Below are positions 1-7,846 of a DNA stretch of 64,000 nt, in pieces. The notes beneath the pieces are model-generated. The model ran no database searches and was not told where the DNA came from. It saw only the letters and a list, made by a program, of their open reading frames with translations. Source of the DNA: Tepidimonas taiwanensis. Its GTDB lineage: Bacteria; Pseudomonadota; Gammaproteobacteria; Burkholderiales; Burkholderiaceae_C. The position numbers were made by a program, and so were the translations under genes. The stretch's first letter is position 1. Every line of letters starts with the position of its first letter. Location of the stretch: contig NZ_CP083911.1 in the NCBI RefSeq assembly GCF_020162115.1, forward strand, positions 1,860,001 through 1,924,000, read 5' to 3'.

Positions 1-1
1 C

Positions 2-649
2 GTCTCGGCCGCCGTGGCGCACGAAATCCGCAATCCGCTGGCCGCGATCGCCCAGGCGAGTGCCCTGCTGCTCGAAGACGACGCGCCCCCGGCCCAGCGG
101 CAGCTGCTCACCCTCATCGAGCAAAACGCGCGGCGCATCGACCGCACGGTCAACGACGTGCTCGAAGCCGCCCACGCCCCAGCGCCGGACACGGTGTCCC
201 CCGCCATCGCGCTCGATGCGACGGTGGACGCGGTCCTTGCCGACTGGCTGCGCCAACGCCCACAGGGCGAGCGGCTGCTGCGCCGCGCCGGGGCGCCGGA
301 TGCCCGCATTGCCTTCGACCCGGAACACCTGCGCCGCGTGCTCGTCAACCTGCTGGACAACGCCGACCGCCACGCCAGCGCCGCGCCGGCCAGCCTGCGC
401 GTGGAAACCACGCGGGACGGCGCCCACGTCCGCCTCACCGTCTGGAACGACGGGCCCGAAATCCCCGCCGCCGTGCGCGCGCACCTGTTCGAGCCCTTCG
501 CCACGTCCCAGAGCCGCTCCAGCGGCCTGGGCCTGTACCTGTCGCGCGAACTGTGCCAGCGCTATCATGCGACGTTGACGTACGCACGCGCGCAGCGCGA
601 CGGGCGCTGGGGGCATGCGTTCGAGGTCACCTGCCCGCGGTCGTCGTGA
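2..649 (+). CDS. pilS: Sensor histidine kinase PilS, C-terminal part (gene starts before the window)
   Basis: This is the transmitter part of a histidine kinase that would phosphorylate PilR to control pilin transcription. The open frame enters from the left edge, so the sensor and membrane parts are missing. Visible motifs are the H-box HEIRNPLAAIAQ with the phospho-accepting His at fragment residue 7, the N-box NLLDNADRH near residue 116, and the G-box SSGLGLYLSRELC near the end. It ends in CPRSS. The PilS name rests on its position before a PilR-type regulator and a sigma-54-driven pilin; an NtrB-like kinase for another regulon is the alternative. Its last 77 coding bases (551-627) recur imperfectly at 1390-1466, beyond an inserted toxin-antitoxin pair. 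Confidence 0.85.
   Translation, partial: VSAAVAHEIRNPLAAIAQASALLLEDDAPPAQRQLLTLIEQNARRIDRTVNDVLEAAHAPAPDTVSPAIALDATVDAVLADWLRQRPQGERLLRRAGAPDARIAFDPEHLRRVLVNLLDNADRHASAAPASLRVETTRDGAHVRLTVWNDGPEIPAAVRAHLFEPFATSQSRSSGLGLYLSRELCQRYHATLTYARAQRDGRWGHAFEVTCPRSS
551..627 (+). repeat. 3' coding tail of pilS, intact copy of a direct repeat
   Basis: These 77 bases inside the intact pilS match 1390-1466 with four substitutions, in the same orientation. The repeat starts at CTGTGCCAGC and stops before the last seven codons and stop. It brackets the MNT/HEPN pair at 693-1353. Confidence 0.9.
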
Positions 650-692
650 TTCTGCGCCACCCCACGCCGCGTACGCCATCAGGAAAGCCGTC

Positions 693-977
693 ATGGATCC
701 GATCGTCGAACGCCAACGCGAAGCGCTGCGAGCCCTCGCGCAGCGCCACGGGGTGCGCTCCCTCAAGCTCTTCGGTTCGATGGCCCGAGGTGACGCCACC
801 AGCGACAGCGACGTCGACCTGCTCATCGACCCCCTGCCCGGTACGTCCGCGCTGGCCATCGGCGCGTTTTTGATGGAGACGCAGGAGCTTCTTGGCCGCA
901 AAGTCGATGTGGTCTCCGTACGCGCCCTGCATCCGCTGTTGCGTGAACGCATCCTACAGGAGGCGATCCCCCTGTAG
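693..977 (+). CDS. MNT-type nucleotidyltransferase, antitoxin of a HEPN/MNT pair
   Basis: A 94-residue minimal nucleotidyltransferase (MntA/KNTase-like). Gly28-Ser29 of the LFGSMARG motif is followed by the metal-binding DVD (Asp40, Asp42), and a third acidic strand VDVVS lies further on. In characterised pairs the MNT protein silences the HEPN ribonuclease by adding AMP to a tyrosine near its active site, or by binding it. The ATG at 693 is preferred because AGGAAAG lies 6-12 bases upstream; an in-frame start at 615 would overlap the pilS end. The HEPN partner begins 22 bases after the stop. The pair lies between two copies of the pilS tail, so it is probably a recent arrival. Confidence 0.85.
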   Translation: MDPIVERQREALRALAQRHGVRSLKLFGSMARGDATSDSDVDLLIDPLPGTSALAIGAFLMETQELLGRKVDVVSVRALHPLLRERILQEAIPL

Positions 978-999
978 CGGGGGATCGGAAAGCCACCCG

Positions 1000-1353
1000 A
1001 TGAAACCAACACGCGAGGCGGATCTCGTTTACGTCATGCACATGCTGGAGTGCATCGACCGGATCACCGATTACACGGCCGACGGCGAAAGCGCTTTTCG
1101 CGCCTCCCGCCTGATACAGGACGCCGTCATCCGCAACCTGCAAATCATGGCGGAGTCGAGCCAGCGCGTGTCGGAAACCTCGCGACTGTGCGCACCGGAG
1201 ATCCCCTGGAAAGCGATTTCCGGCTTCCGCAATGTCCTGGTCCACGACTACCTCTCGCTGGACATCGACCTCATCTGGCCCGTGGTGGCGCGCGACCTCC
1301 CCGCACTGCGCGCGGGACTCGAGCGGCTGCGTGATCGGCTGAGAACAGCCTGA
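1000..1353 (+). CDS. HEPN (HepT/DUF86) putative RNase toxin
   Basis: A 117-residue HEPN-domain protein of the DUF86/HepT group. The diagnostic Rx4HxY motif is at Arg77-His82-Tyr84 (RNVLVHDY); in HepT the Arg and His cut RNA and the Tyr is the residue AMPylated by the partner. The rest is predicted helical, as usual for the family. It follows the MNT gene in the same direction with a short gap, so the two should be co-transcribed. The motif residues look intact, so the pair may be functional. The RNA target cannot be read from the sequence. Confidence 0.87.
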   Translation: MKPTREADLVYVMHMLECIDRITDYTADGESAFRASRLIQDAVIRNLQIMAESSQRVSETSRLCAPEIPWKAISGFRNVLVHDYLSLDIDLIWPVVARDLPALRAGLERLRDRLRTA

Positions 1354-1389
1354 TGGCAGGTAAGCGATGACAACGGCTAAGCGCACGGG

Positions 1390-1466
1390 CTGTGCCAGCG
1401 CTATCATGCGTCGCTGACGTACACACGCGCGCAGCGCGACGGGCGCTGGGGGCACGCGTTCGAGGT
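1390..1466 (+). repeat. Degenerate duplicate of the pilS 3' tail
   Basis: A direct repeat of 551-627 (73 of 77 bases identical by eye). It is not attached to a reading frame here and lacks the final seven pilS codons. It marks the downstream edge of the inserted MNT/HEPN segment. An element that replaced the 3' end of pilS would leave the displaced tail in just this position. Confidence 0.9.
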
Positions 1467-1528
1467 AAGAGCGCTCAGCTGTTGACCGCCCGATGTTGGG
1501 TGCCGTGTTGCGATACGAGGTCGAGTCG

Positions 1529-1822
1529 ATGGATCGGGACGACATCCTGGACACCCTGCGCCGCCAGCGCGCGTTGCTGGCCGAACGCTTTGGCGTGCGC
1601 GCCATCGCCTTATTCGGCAGCCAGGCGCGCGGCGACGCCACGCCATCGTCTGACATCGACCTGCTGGTCGAACTGGACCCCGCGCACCGCACACTGCGCA
1701 ACTATTTTCAGTTGCGTGACCACCTCCAACAGGCACTCGGGTCACCCGTCGACATGAGCACCCCCGACGCCCTCAAGCCAGCCATCCGACACCGCGTGCA
1801 GTCAGAGGCGATCTATGCGTGA
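1529..1822 (+). CDS. MNT-type nucleotidyltransferase, second copy; HEPN partner broken
   Basis: A 97-residue nucleotidyltransferase related to the one at 693. Motif: Gly30-Ser31 (LFGSQARG) followed by DID (Asp42, Asp44). The ATG at 1529 gives the usual MNT N-terminus; an in-frame start at 1493 would add twelve residues without family support. The stop overlaps the start of what was a HEPN gene (ATG at 1815), the usual arrangement for MNT/HEPN pairs, but that gene is now only a remnant. An orphan MNT could persist as a harmless relic or cross-neutralise another HEPN toxin of this locus. Confidence 0.82.
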   Translation: MDRDDILDTLRRQRALLAERFGVRAIALFGSQARGDATPSSDIDLLVELDPAHRTLRNYFQLRDHLQQALGSPVDMSTPDALKPAIRHRVQSEAIYA

Positions 1823-1921
1823 GCGCGCGAACTTCGCGATTTCTGGCACACCATACACGCCGAAATCCCTCCGCTGCTGGCGGCTGTCGAAGCGCTGCGT
1901 GCAGCAGTGGGGGATACGTAA
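1815..1921 (+). pseudogene. Remnant of a HEPN (HepT) gene with a large internal deletion
   Basis: The expected start ATGCGTGAGCGC overlaps the MNT stop at 1820-1822, but after a few codons the frame no longer resembles HEPN. In another frame, from about 1826 to TAA at 1919-1921, the sequence encodes the typical HepT C-terminus (ELRDFWHTIHAEIPPLL and onward). The start and the end of the gene are thus joined directly and out of frame, and the RNase motif is lost. The remnant ends 12 bases before pilR. Confidence 0.75.
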
Positions 1922-1933
1922 TGCAGCCACCTG

Positions 1934-3715
<1,782 letters not shown>

Positions 3716-4022
3716 GCCGCCGGTGCGGGTAAGGGCCGGGGCGTCAACAGCGTTACAGCGTCACCACGTGCCGATCCGTAGCGCCCTGGATCACTACCAC
3801 CGGAACCCGGGCATCAAACGTCACGAAACGACAGCCGTGGCGAACCGCCAACCCGAGCAGATAGGCATCCGTGATTTGCCGGTGCCCCAACACCCGGCTC
3901 CAGTCAATGGTCATCCCATCCAGCAAACTGTAGTCATCCGGCAGGAAAGCGTGCGACGTGAGATAGCCCCCTGAATCCCCGGACCCGTCCTATCGCTTAT
4001 CGTTGAGGATAGGAGTAGGACT

Positions 4023-4415
4023 GTGAGTACGACCAGGCATACGGACACTGTTGAAGTCATCTTGAAAGACCAGCGCCGCAGGCGCTGGTCTGCTGCGGAG
4101 AAAGCCGCGCTGGTGCGGCGCACCTACGAGCCGGGCATGAGCGTGTCGCTGGTGGCGCGCCAGGAAGGTGTGGCTGCCAGCTTGCTGTTTCAGTGGAGAA
4201 AGCTCGATCGCCAAGGCGCCCTGACGGCCGTCAGGGCTGGGGAAGCGGTTGTGCCGGCCTCGGAACTGGCCGCTGCTCGAGCCGAGATCGCCAAGCTCCA
4301 GCGGGTGCTGGGCAAGAAGACCCTGGAGAACGAAATCCTCAAGGAAGCCGTGGAGTACGCCGCCGAAAAAAAGTGGATTGCGCGCTCGCCCTTGTTGCCC
4401 GGGGACGACCAATGA
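4023..4415 (+). CDS. IS2-like OrfA, transposase helix-turn-helix subunit
   Basis: A 130-residue IS3-family OrfA. The N-terminal half carries the HTH that binds the element ends (RRWSAAEKAALV onward) and the C-terminal part is a leucine-rich coiled coil (ASELAAARAEIAKLQRVLG). Translation starts at GTG 4023. The stop overlaps the orfB ATG at 4412. Copy 2 differs by Ala to Pro in the RRWS(A/P)AEK segment. Confidence 0.92.
   Translation: MSTTRHTDTVEVILKDQRRRRWSAAEKAALVRRTYEPGMSVSLVARQEGVAASLLFQWRKLDRQGALTAVRAGEAVVPASELAAARAEIAKLQRVLGKKTLENEILKEAVEYAAEKKWIARSPLLPGDDQ
4367..4373 (+). promoter_or_regulatory. Programmed -1 frameshift heptamer for the OrfAB transposase
   Basis: The run A AAA AAG is in the OrfA zero frame (GAA AAA AAG), the canonical X XXY YYZ slippery heptamer. 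Slipping back one base joins OrfA to the OrfB frame, which is open across this point, giving the OrfAB fusion that IS3-family elements use as transposase. Confidence 0.8.
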
Positions 4416-5305
4416 AGACGGTCTGCCGGGCGCTGGGCGTGGCGCGCTCGCATGTGCATGAGCGGCACCACCGCCGCGAGGACTGGCGCGATGCTCGCCA
4501 GGGGCGCACGCCAGCGGGCGATGCGCAGCTGCTGGCTGAGATCCGGGAGCAGATCGCCGATCTGCCCAGCTACGGGTATCGACGCGCCTGTGCCCTGGTC
4601 AACCGTCAGCGCAGCGCACAGGGCGGCACACGGGTCAACCCCAAACGGGTCTACCGCGTGATGGCCCAGGCCGGGCTGTTGCTGCCCAAGGCAGCCCGAC
4701 GGCGCCATGGCAGCCGCAAGCACGAGGGTCGCGTTGCCGTGGGGCGCAGCGATATGCGCTGGTGCTCCGATGGGCTGCAGATCAAGTGCGACTCGGGGCA
4801 GACGGTGAGCGCCACGTTCACCAAAGATTGCTGCGACCGCGAAGTGATCGCCTGGCGGGCATGGGAGGGCAAAGGGCTGCCCGGTGAGCCGGTGCGCGAG
4901 ATGTTGATCGAGGCGGTGGAAAAACGCTTTGGCTCGGTGGAGGCGCTGCCCCCTGATCACAGGCTGGAATTCCTCAGCGACAACGGCAGCGCCTACATCG
5001 CAGCCCAGACCCGAGCAGTGGCGCGTTCACTGGGCCTCAAGCCGATCAACACGCCGGTGTGCAGTCCGCAGAGCAACGGCATGGCCGAGAGCTTCGTCAA
5101 CACGTTCAAGCGCGACTACGTGGCCCGCATGGACCTGAGCGATGCGGCCACCGTGCTGGCTCAGTTGCCAGCGGCATTCGAGCACTTCAACGAGGTGCAT
5201 CCGCACTCGTCGTTGAAAATGCGTTCACCCAGAGAGTTCCGGCGGCATCAGGCCGCCCAGGCACGCCGCTCAACCATCAAGGACGCGGCGTTACGTTGCG
5301 AATAG
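4412..5305 (+). CDS. IS2-like OrfB, DDE integrase-fold transposase
   Basis: The catalytic part of the transposase, about 297 residues from the ATG overlapping the OrfA stop. The DDE triad is visible: Asp in RWCSDG, Asp in FLSDNGSAY, and Glu in NGMAESFVNTFKRDY. The segment PSYGYRRACALV and the closing HPHSSLKMRSPREF are typical of the IS2 group. It is probably produced mainly as OrfAB. The protein matches that of the second copy. Confidence 0.93.
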   Translation: MKTVCRALGVARSHVHERHHRREDWRDARQGRTPAGDAQLLAEIREQIADLPSYGYRRACALVNRQRSAQGGTRVNPKRVYRVMAQAGLLLPKAARRRHGSRKHEGRVAVGRSDMRWCSDGLQIKCDSGQTVSATFTKDCCDREVIAWRAWEGKGLPGEPVREMLIEAVEKRFGSVEALPPDHRLEFLSDNGSAYIAAQTRAVARSLGLKPINTPVCSPQSNGMAESFVNTFKRDYVARMDLSDAATVLAQLPAAFEHFNEVHPHSSLKMRSPREFRRHQAAQARRSTIKDAALRCE

Positions 5306-5562
5306 GACGGGTCCGGGAATACGGGGGCAAGATCACGACGGATGCGCCGCCGCCTGGGCCAACCGCTCGGCCACCGCTCTCACTGGCAACGGTGACGGGT
5401 ATCCGGGCTGCGACATGATGCGCAGGCAACCGTTTTGCGTCAGCGGGCACGACGCCCAGCCATGGTGAAGCTCCGCCGCCAGCCACTCGGTTGCCCGCGC
5501 ATGATGGGCATGTCCGGCATCGAGCAGCGCGATCAGGACGTTCACGTCTAACAGCGCCCGCA

Positions 5563-5832
5563 TCACGCCCCCTCGGCGTCACGTAGCCGGTCGATCAGCG
5601 CATTCGTGACCACCGTTCCCCGGGCCGGGAAGGGTACGAATCCGGCCACGGAAGCAGCCGTGCCGTCCCCCTGCGGCGCTGCCGCCGTTGCCGTACCCGT
5701 GAGGGCCTGGCGTACCAAGCGGGAAATCACCTTGCCCACCGCCGTGTTTTGCTGCCGGGCCAGCTCCTTGGCGGCTTCCAGCACATCCGGCTCCAAATCG
5801 ATGGTCGTTCGCACTGTCACCCCTCTGATCAT
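5563..5832 (-). CDS. vapB: VapB-type antitoxin, ribbon-helix-helix
   Basis: An 89-residue antitoxin. The N-terminus VRTTIDLEPDVLEAAKELA is a ribbon-helix-helix DNA-binding fold, followed by a flexible Ala/Gly-rich tail that would wrap the toxin. The stop overlaps the vapC start, the standard translational coupling. Start choice is uncertain: ATG 5832 is used here, but GTG 5814, preceded by AGAGGGG, gives a more typical N-terminus. A perfect 12-bp palindrome lies just upstream (5845-5856) and is a candidate operator. With vapC interrupted, this gene has no functional partner here. Confidence 0.85.
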   Translation of the reverse strand: MIRGVTVRTTIDLEPDVLEAAKELARQQNTAVGKVISRLVRQALTGTATAAAPQGDGTAASVAGFVPFPARGTVVTNALIDRLRDAEGA

Positions 5833-5844
5833 CGTGATGATGGT

Positions 5845-5856
5845 GCATCATGATGC
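5845..5856. promoter_or_regulatory. Palindromic operator candidate upstream of vapB
   Basis: GCATCATGATGC is a perfect 12-bp palindrome 12 bases upstream of the first vapB start, in a cluster of ATCAT/ATGAT half-sites. VapB proteins repress their own operon through such sites. Binding here is inference. Confidence 0.5.
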
Positions 5857-5902
5857 CAAACCCCTCGCGTACCCGCAACGCATAGCGCGTGAACCTTCGC
5901 CG

Positions 5903-5958
5903 ACTCGGCTGGACGCTGGCCAAACGGCGCTACGGGATGCAGCGGCTGGGAGTGGGGT
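5903..5958 (+). repeat. Degenerate duplicate of the pilR 3' tail
   Basis: A direct repeat of 3658-3713, 51 of 56 bases identical, here without an upstream reading frame or stop codon. It marks the far edge of the vapBC segment. Without the later IS and its target duplication, the spacing to the intact tail would be about 0.86 kb, close to the 0.84 kb spacing of the pilS repeats. Confidence 0.87.
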
Positions 5959-6030
5959 CAGCACGCGCGGCGTAAACCGGCGTTGACAAGCGACCTTGCA
6001 CCCAGGCGGATAACCGATACGATAGCCGCC

Positions 6031-6483
6031 ATGACACCGCCGCCGATCGACCTCACCCCGCTGCGCAAGGCGCTCGACGCGCTGGATGGGGCACTGCACT
6101 ACTGGCACGCGGAGCCGGACGACTCCGGCCGCAAGCCACACTTGCGCGCCGGGGTCATCCAATCCTTCGAATTCAGTTACGAACTCGCCGTGCGGCTGCT
6201 GCGCCGTGTCCTGATGGAGCGCGCGATCGCTGCGCCGCTGGTGGCGGACCTCTCCTTCAACGACTTGCTGCGCGCAGCGGCCGACGCTGGGCTGATCGCC
6301 GACCCCCTGACATGGCGTCGCTGGCGCGACTGGCGCAACCGCACCCGCCACGGTTACGACGAAACGCAGGCCGAATCGATCGCCAACGTCGCCCAGACCT
6401 TCGCCGGTGACGCGCGGGACCTGCTCAACCGTTTGGCGGACGCCATCGGCGACGGCGATCACCCGACAGCCAACCCCACATGA
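6031..6483 (+). CDS. HEPN-domain protein of the HI0074 type, partner of an MNT protein
   Basis: A 150-residue helical protein of the nucleotidyltransferase-substrate-binding (HI0074) branch of HEPN. The motif RNRTRHGY places Arg102, His107 and Tyr109 in the Rx4HxY arrangement. The family probably works as RNase toxin in a pair with the downstream MNT. The ATG at 6031 is used; an in-frame start at 5983 would run through the upstream region. A TTGACA hexamer at 5983-5988 could be part of a promoter but has no well-spaced -10 element. Here HEPN precedes MNT, the reverse of the other pairs in this window. Confidence 0.82.
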   Translation: MTPPPIDLTPLRKALDALDGALHYWHAEPDDSGRKPHLRAGVIQSFEFSYELAVRLLRRVLMERAIAAPLVADLSFNDLLRAAADAGLIADPLTWRRWRDWRNRTRHGYDETQAESIANVAQTFAGDARDLLNRLADAIGDGDHPTANPT

Positions 6484-6785
6484 CCGCCGCGCGGACCCTG
6501 CAGCTCACCGACGCGCAGCGCGCCACCCTGCGCCGTGCGCTGGACGCCACCGTCCCCGGCGCGCGGGTGGCCGTCTTTGGCTCCCGCGCCACGGGCCGCG
6601 CGCGACCGTTCTCGGACGTGGACCTGCTGATCCTGGACCCATCCCCGCTGCCGTGGGCGCAGCGCCTGGCACTGCTGGACGCGTTGGAAGCGAGTGACCT
6701 GCCCTTCCGCGTGGACGTGGTGGAAGCCGCCACCGTCCCGGACGCGATGCGCGAGCGGATTCTGGCGGAGGCCATCGCCCTTTGA
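6480..6785 (+). CDS. MNT-type nucleotidyltransferase of the HI0073 type
   Basis: A 101-residue minimal nucleotidyltransferase overlapping the HEPN gene by four bases (ATGA). The motif AVFGSRATGR is followed by DVD in SDVDLLILD, and VDVVEA supplies the third acid. It is the antitoxin candidate of pair 3. It ends about 200 bases before the first pilin gene, just upstream of the pilin control region. Confidence 0.85.
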   Translation: MTAARTLQLTDAQRATLRRALDATVPGARVAVFGSRATGRARPFSDVDLLILDPSPLPWAQRLALLDALEASDLPFRVDVVEAATVPDAMRERILAEAIAL

Positions 6786-6807
6786 TCTCGTCGGCCGGAA
6801 CATTAAC

Positions 6808-6830
6808 TTTTGACGTTAATTTTTGATGTT
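6808..6830 (+). promoter_or_regulatory. Tandem TTTTGAYGTT repeats, candidate PilR enhancer
   Basis: TTTTGACGTT (6808-6817) and TTTTGATGTT (6821-6830) are direct repeats 13 bases apart, in an AT-rich patch about 90-100 bases upstream of the sigma-54 promoter. Activators of the PilR type bind at such distances. Assignment to PilR is inference. Confidence 0.4.
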
Positions 6831-6915
6831 GACGGCGTCTCCGGCGCTTTTGCAAACGGGCCCCTGTGGCCAAAATGCGACGGTAACGCCAGAACCCCGT
6901 CATCATGGCAAGCCC

Positions 6916-6930
6916 TGGCACGCTTCATGC
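6916..6930 (+). promoter_or_regulatory. Sigma-54 (-24/-12) promoter of the pilin genes
   Basis: TGGCACGCTTCATGC matches the RpoN consensus TGGCACG-N4-TTGC at all but one position, with GG at 6917-6918 and GC at 6929-6930 in the required ten-base spacing. Transcription should begin near 6942, about 48 bases before the pilin ATG. It fits control by the PilR encoded at 1934. Confidence 0.88.
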
Positions 6931-6942
6931 TAATATCTTGGT

Positions 6943-6959
6943 GCCCCTCAGGGAGGGGC
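6943..6959 (+). other. 5'-UTR hairpin of the pilin transcript
   Basis: GCCCCTC-AGG-GAGGGGC forms a perfect seven-base-pair GC-rich stem with a three-base loop, starting at the predicted sigma-54 start site. A hairpin at the very 5' end can protect a highly expressed mRNA from decay. No T-run follows, so it is not a terminator. Confidence 0.5.
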
Positions 6960-6989
6960 CACAAAACTGTCCAACAAAGGAGTAAACGC

Positions 6990-7346
6990 ATGAAACGCAT
7001 CCAACAAGGTTTTACCCTCATCGAACTGATGATCGTCGTCGCGATCATCGGCATTCTGGCGGCAATTGCGCTGCCGCAATACCGCGACTACACCCAACGC
7101 TCGGCCAACTCGGCCTGCTTGGGTGAAGCCAAAGCCTACATGGGCGCAGCGGTTGCCAATTTGGCCAACAACGTCGCTGCGGGCACTTACACGCCGTCTG
7201 CGTGCACCGCTATTAGTAGCGTTCCCACGAGTGCTAACTACGCTAACAACACGTCGATTGACTTCACAACTCCCTCGCGCGGTACCGCCGGACTGCGTCG
7301 CGACGTGCGCTGCGGTGCGGCTACCGGGGCTTGCCGTCTCCGGTGA
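6990..7346 (+). CDS. pilA: Type IV major pilin, first copy
   Basis: A 118-residue type IVa prepilin. The leader MKRIQQG ends in the Gly cut by PilD, leaving mature Phe1 and the conserved Glu5 (FTLIE), then the hydrophobic spine MIVVAIIGILAAIALP. The C-terminal region has the Cys pair typical of the disulfide loop (RCGAATGACR). The protein is short for a type IVa pilin. AAAGGAG lies eight bases before the ATG. The sigma-54 promoter upstream, with PilS/PilR nearby, supports its role as major subunit. A second pilin follows at once, and glycosyltransferase genes lie downstream. Confidence 0.92.
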   Translation: MKRIQQGFTLIELMIVVAIIGILAAIALPQYRDYTQRSANSACLGEAKAYMGAAVANLANNVAAGTYTPSACTAISSVPTSANYANNTSIDFTTPSRGTAGLRRDVRCGAATGACRLR

Positions 7347-7370
7347 TGAGCGCCTTGCGTGAAGCCGCCG

Positions 7371-7745
7371 ATGCCAACGCGTTACACCGATACGCAACTT
7401 AAAGGCTTCACGCTCATTGAACTCACAGTGGCCTTAGCGATCATTGCGATACTGGCAATGATCGCTTTTCCTTTATATCAGGGCTATCTGCAACGTAGCG
7501 CCAACGATGCCTGTTTGTACGAGGCGTCTGCCTACATGGCAGCAGTCGCGGCCGATCTGGCTGCCGAGCGGTCCGTGCCACCATACCAACGGTCTGCCTG
7601 CGCTGATGGCCCGTCCGCTAATCCCACCACAGCGCACTACAACGCCGACTTGACGATTACGTTTACCCCTCCAATCCGCGGCGCCGCCGCCCTCCACCGC
7701 GAAGTCGTTTGCCAAGTCGCTTCGCGGCCCTGCCGCCTTCGCTAA
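7371..7745 (+). CDS. Type IV pilin, second tandem copy with long leader
   Basis: A 124-residue prepilin homologous to the one just upstream. The leader MPTRYTDTQLKG is longer than usual and ends in Gly before FTLIE (Glu5 present). The helix LTVALAIIAILAMIAFPLY and the spacing of C-terminal cysteines (VCQVASRPCRLR) parallel the first copy, and both proteins end in CRLR. A GTG at 7359 would add four residues. No separate promoter is evident in the 24-base gap, so it is probably co-transcribed from the sigma-54 promoter. The sequences have diverged strongly outside the helix, so it could be an alternative or minor subunit. Confidence 0.85.
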   Translation: MPTRYTDTQLKGFTLIELTVALAIIAILAMIAFPLYQGYLQRSANDACLYEASAYMAAVAADLAAERSVPPYQRSACADGPSANPTTAHYNADLTITFTPPIRGAAALHREVVCQVASRPCRLR

Positions 7746-7846
7746 CAACGAGTTGCTGCCCGGCAGGCAATCATTTACACTTACACCGTCACACACAAGA
7801 GCCGCTTATCGCGCCGTGCCGTTGCGCGACGCCATCGCCTCTAGCC

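Larger units (their letters stand above)
3959..5335 (+). mobile_element. IS3-family (IS2-group) insertion sequence, copy 1, complete
   Basis: A complete 1377-bp element beginning TGAGATAGCCCCC and ending GGGGGCAAGATCA. The imperfect terminal inverted repeats share the core CCCGGACCCGTCCTAT. It is flanked by the direct 5-bp duplication CGACG (3954-3958 and 5336-5340), the size typical of IS2. It encodes OrfA, a minus-one frameshift site and OrfB. It lies inside vapC. A copy of identical length is at 17082-18458 on the other strand, and the two encode identical OrfB proteins, so transposition was recent. Confidence 0.95.
3753..5563 (-). pseudogene. vapC: vapC PIN-domain RNase toxin gene, split by an IS2-like element
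   Basis: The N-terminal part reads on the minus strand from ATG at 5563 to 5336 and the C-terminal part from 3958 to the stop at 3753. Deleting the IS (3959-5335) plus one 5-base CGACG duplication restores one frame of 142 codons with no other change. The restored protein has the PIN signature: LLDVNV (Asp6), LTQNG, TDAYLLGLA (Asp105) and TFD (Asp123). VapC toxins are Mg-dependent endoribonucleases. Its start overlaps the vapB stop (ATGA). As it stands the N-terminal fragment stops seven codons from the junction region and lacks the last two catalytic acids, so the toxin should be dead. Confidence 0.92.

Noticed and set aside
5983..6020. Sigma-70 promoter before HEPN pair 3 (TTGACA at 5983-5988)
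   Set aside because: The -35 hexamer is perfect but the best -10 (GATAAC at 6009) leaves a 20-base spacer, so the case is too weak to list.
7752..7774. Hairpin after the second pilin gene (TTGCTGCC...GGCAGGCAA) as a terminator
   Set aside because: The stem has a bulge and only a weak T-rich tail follows; termination or attenuation cannot be claimed from sequence.
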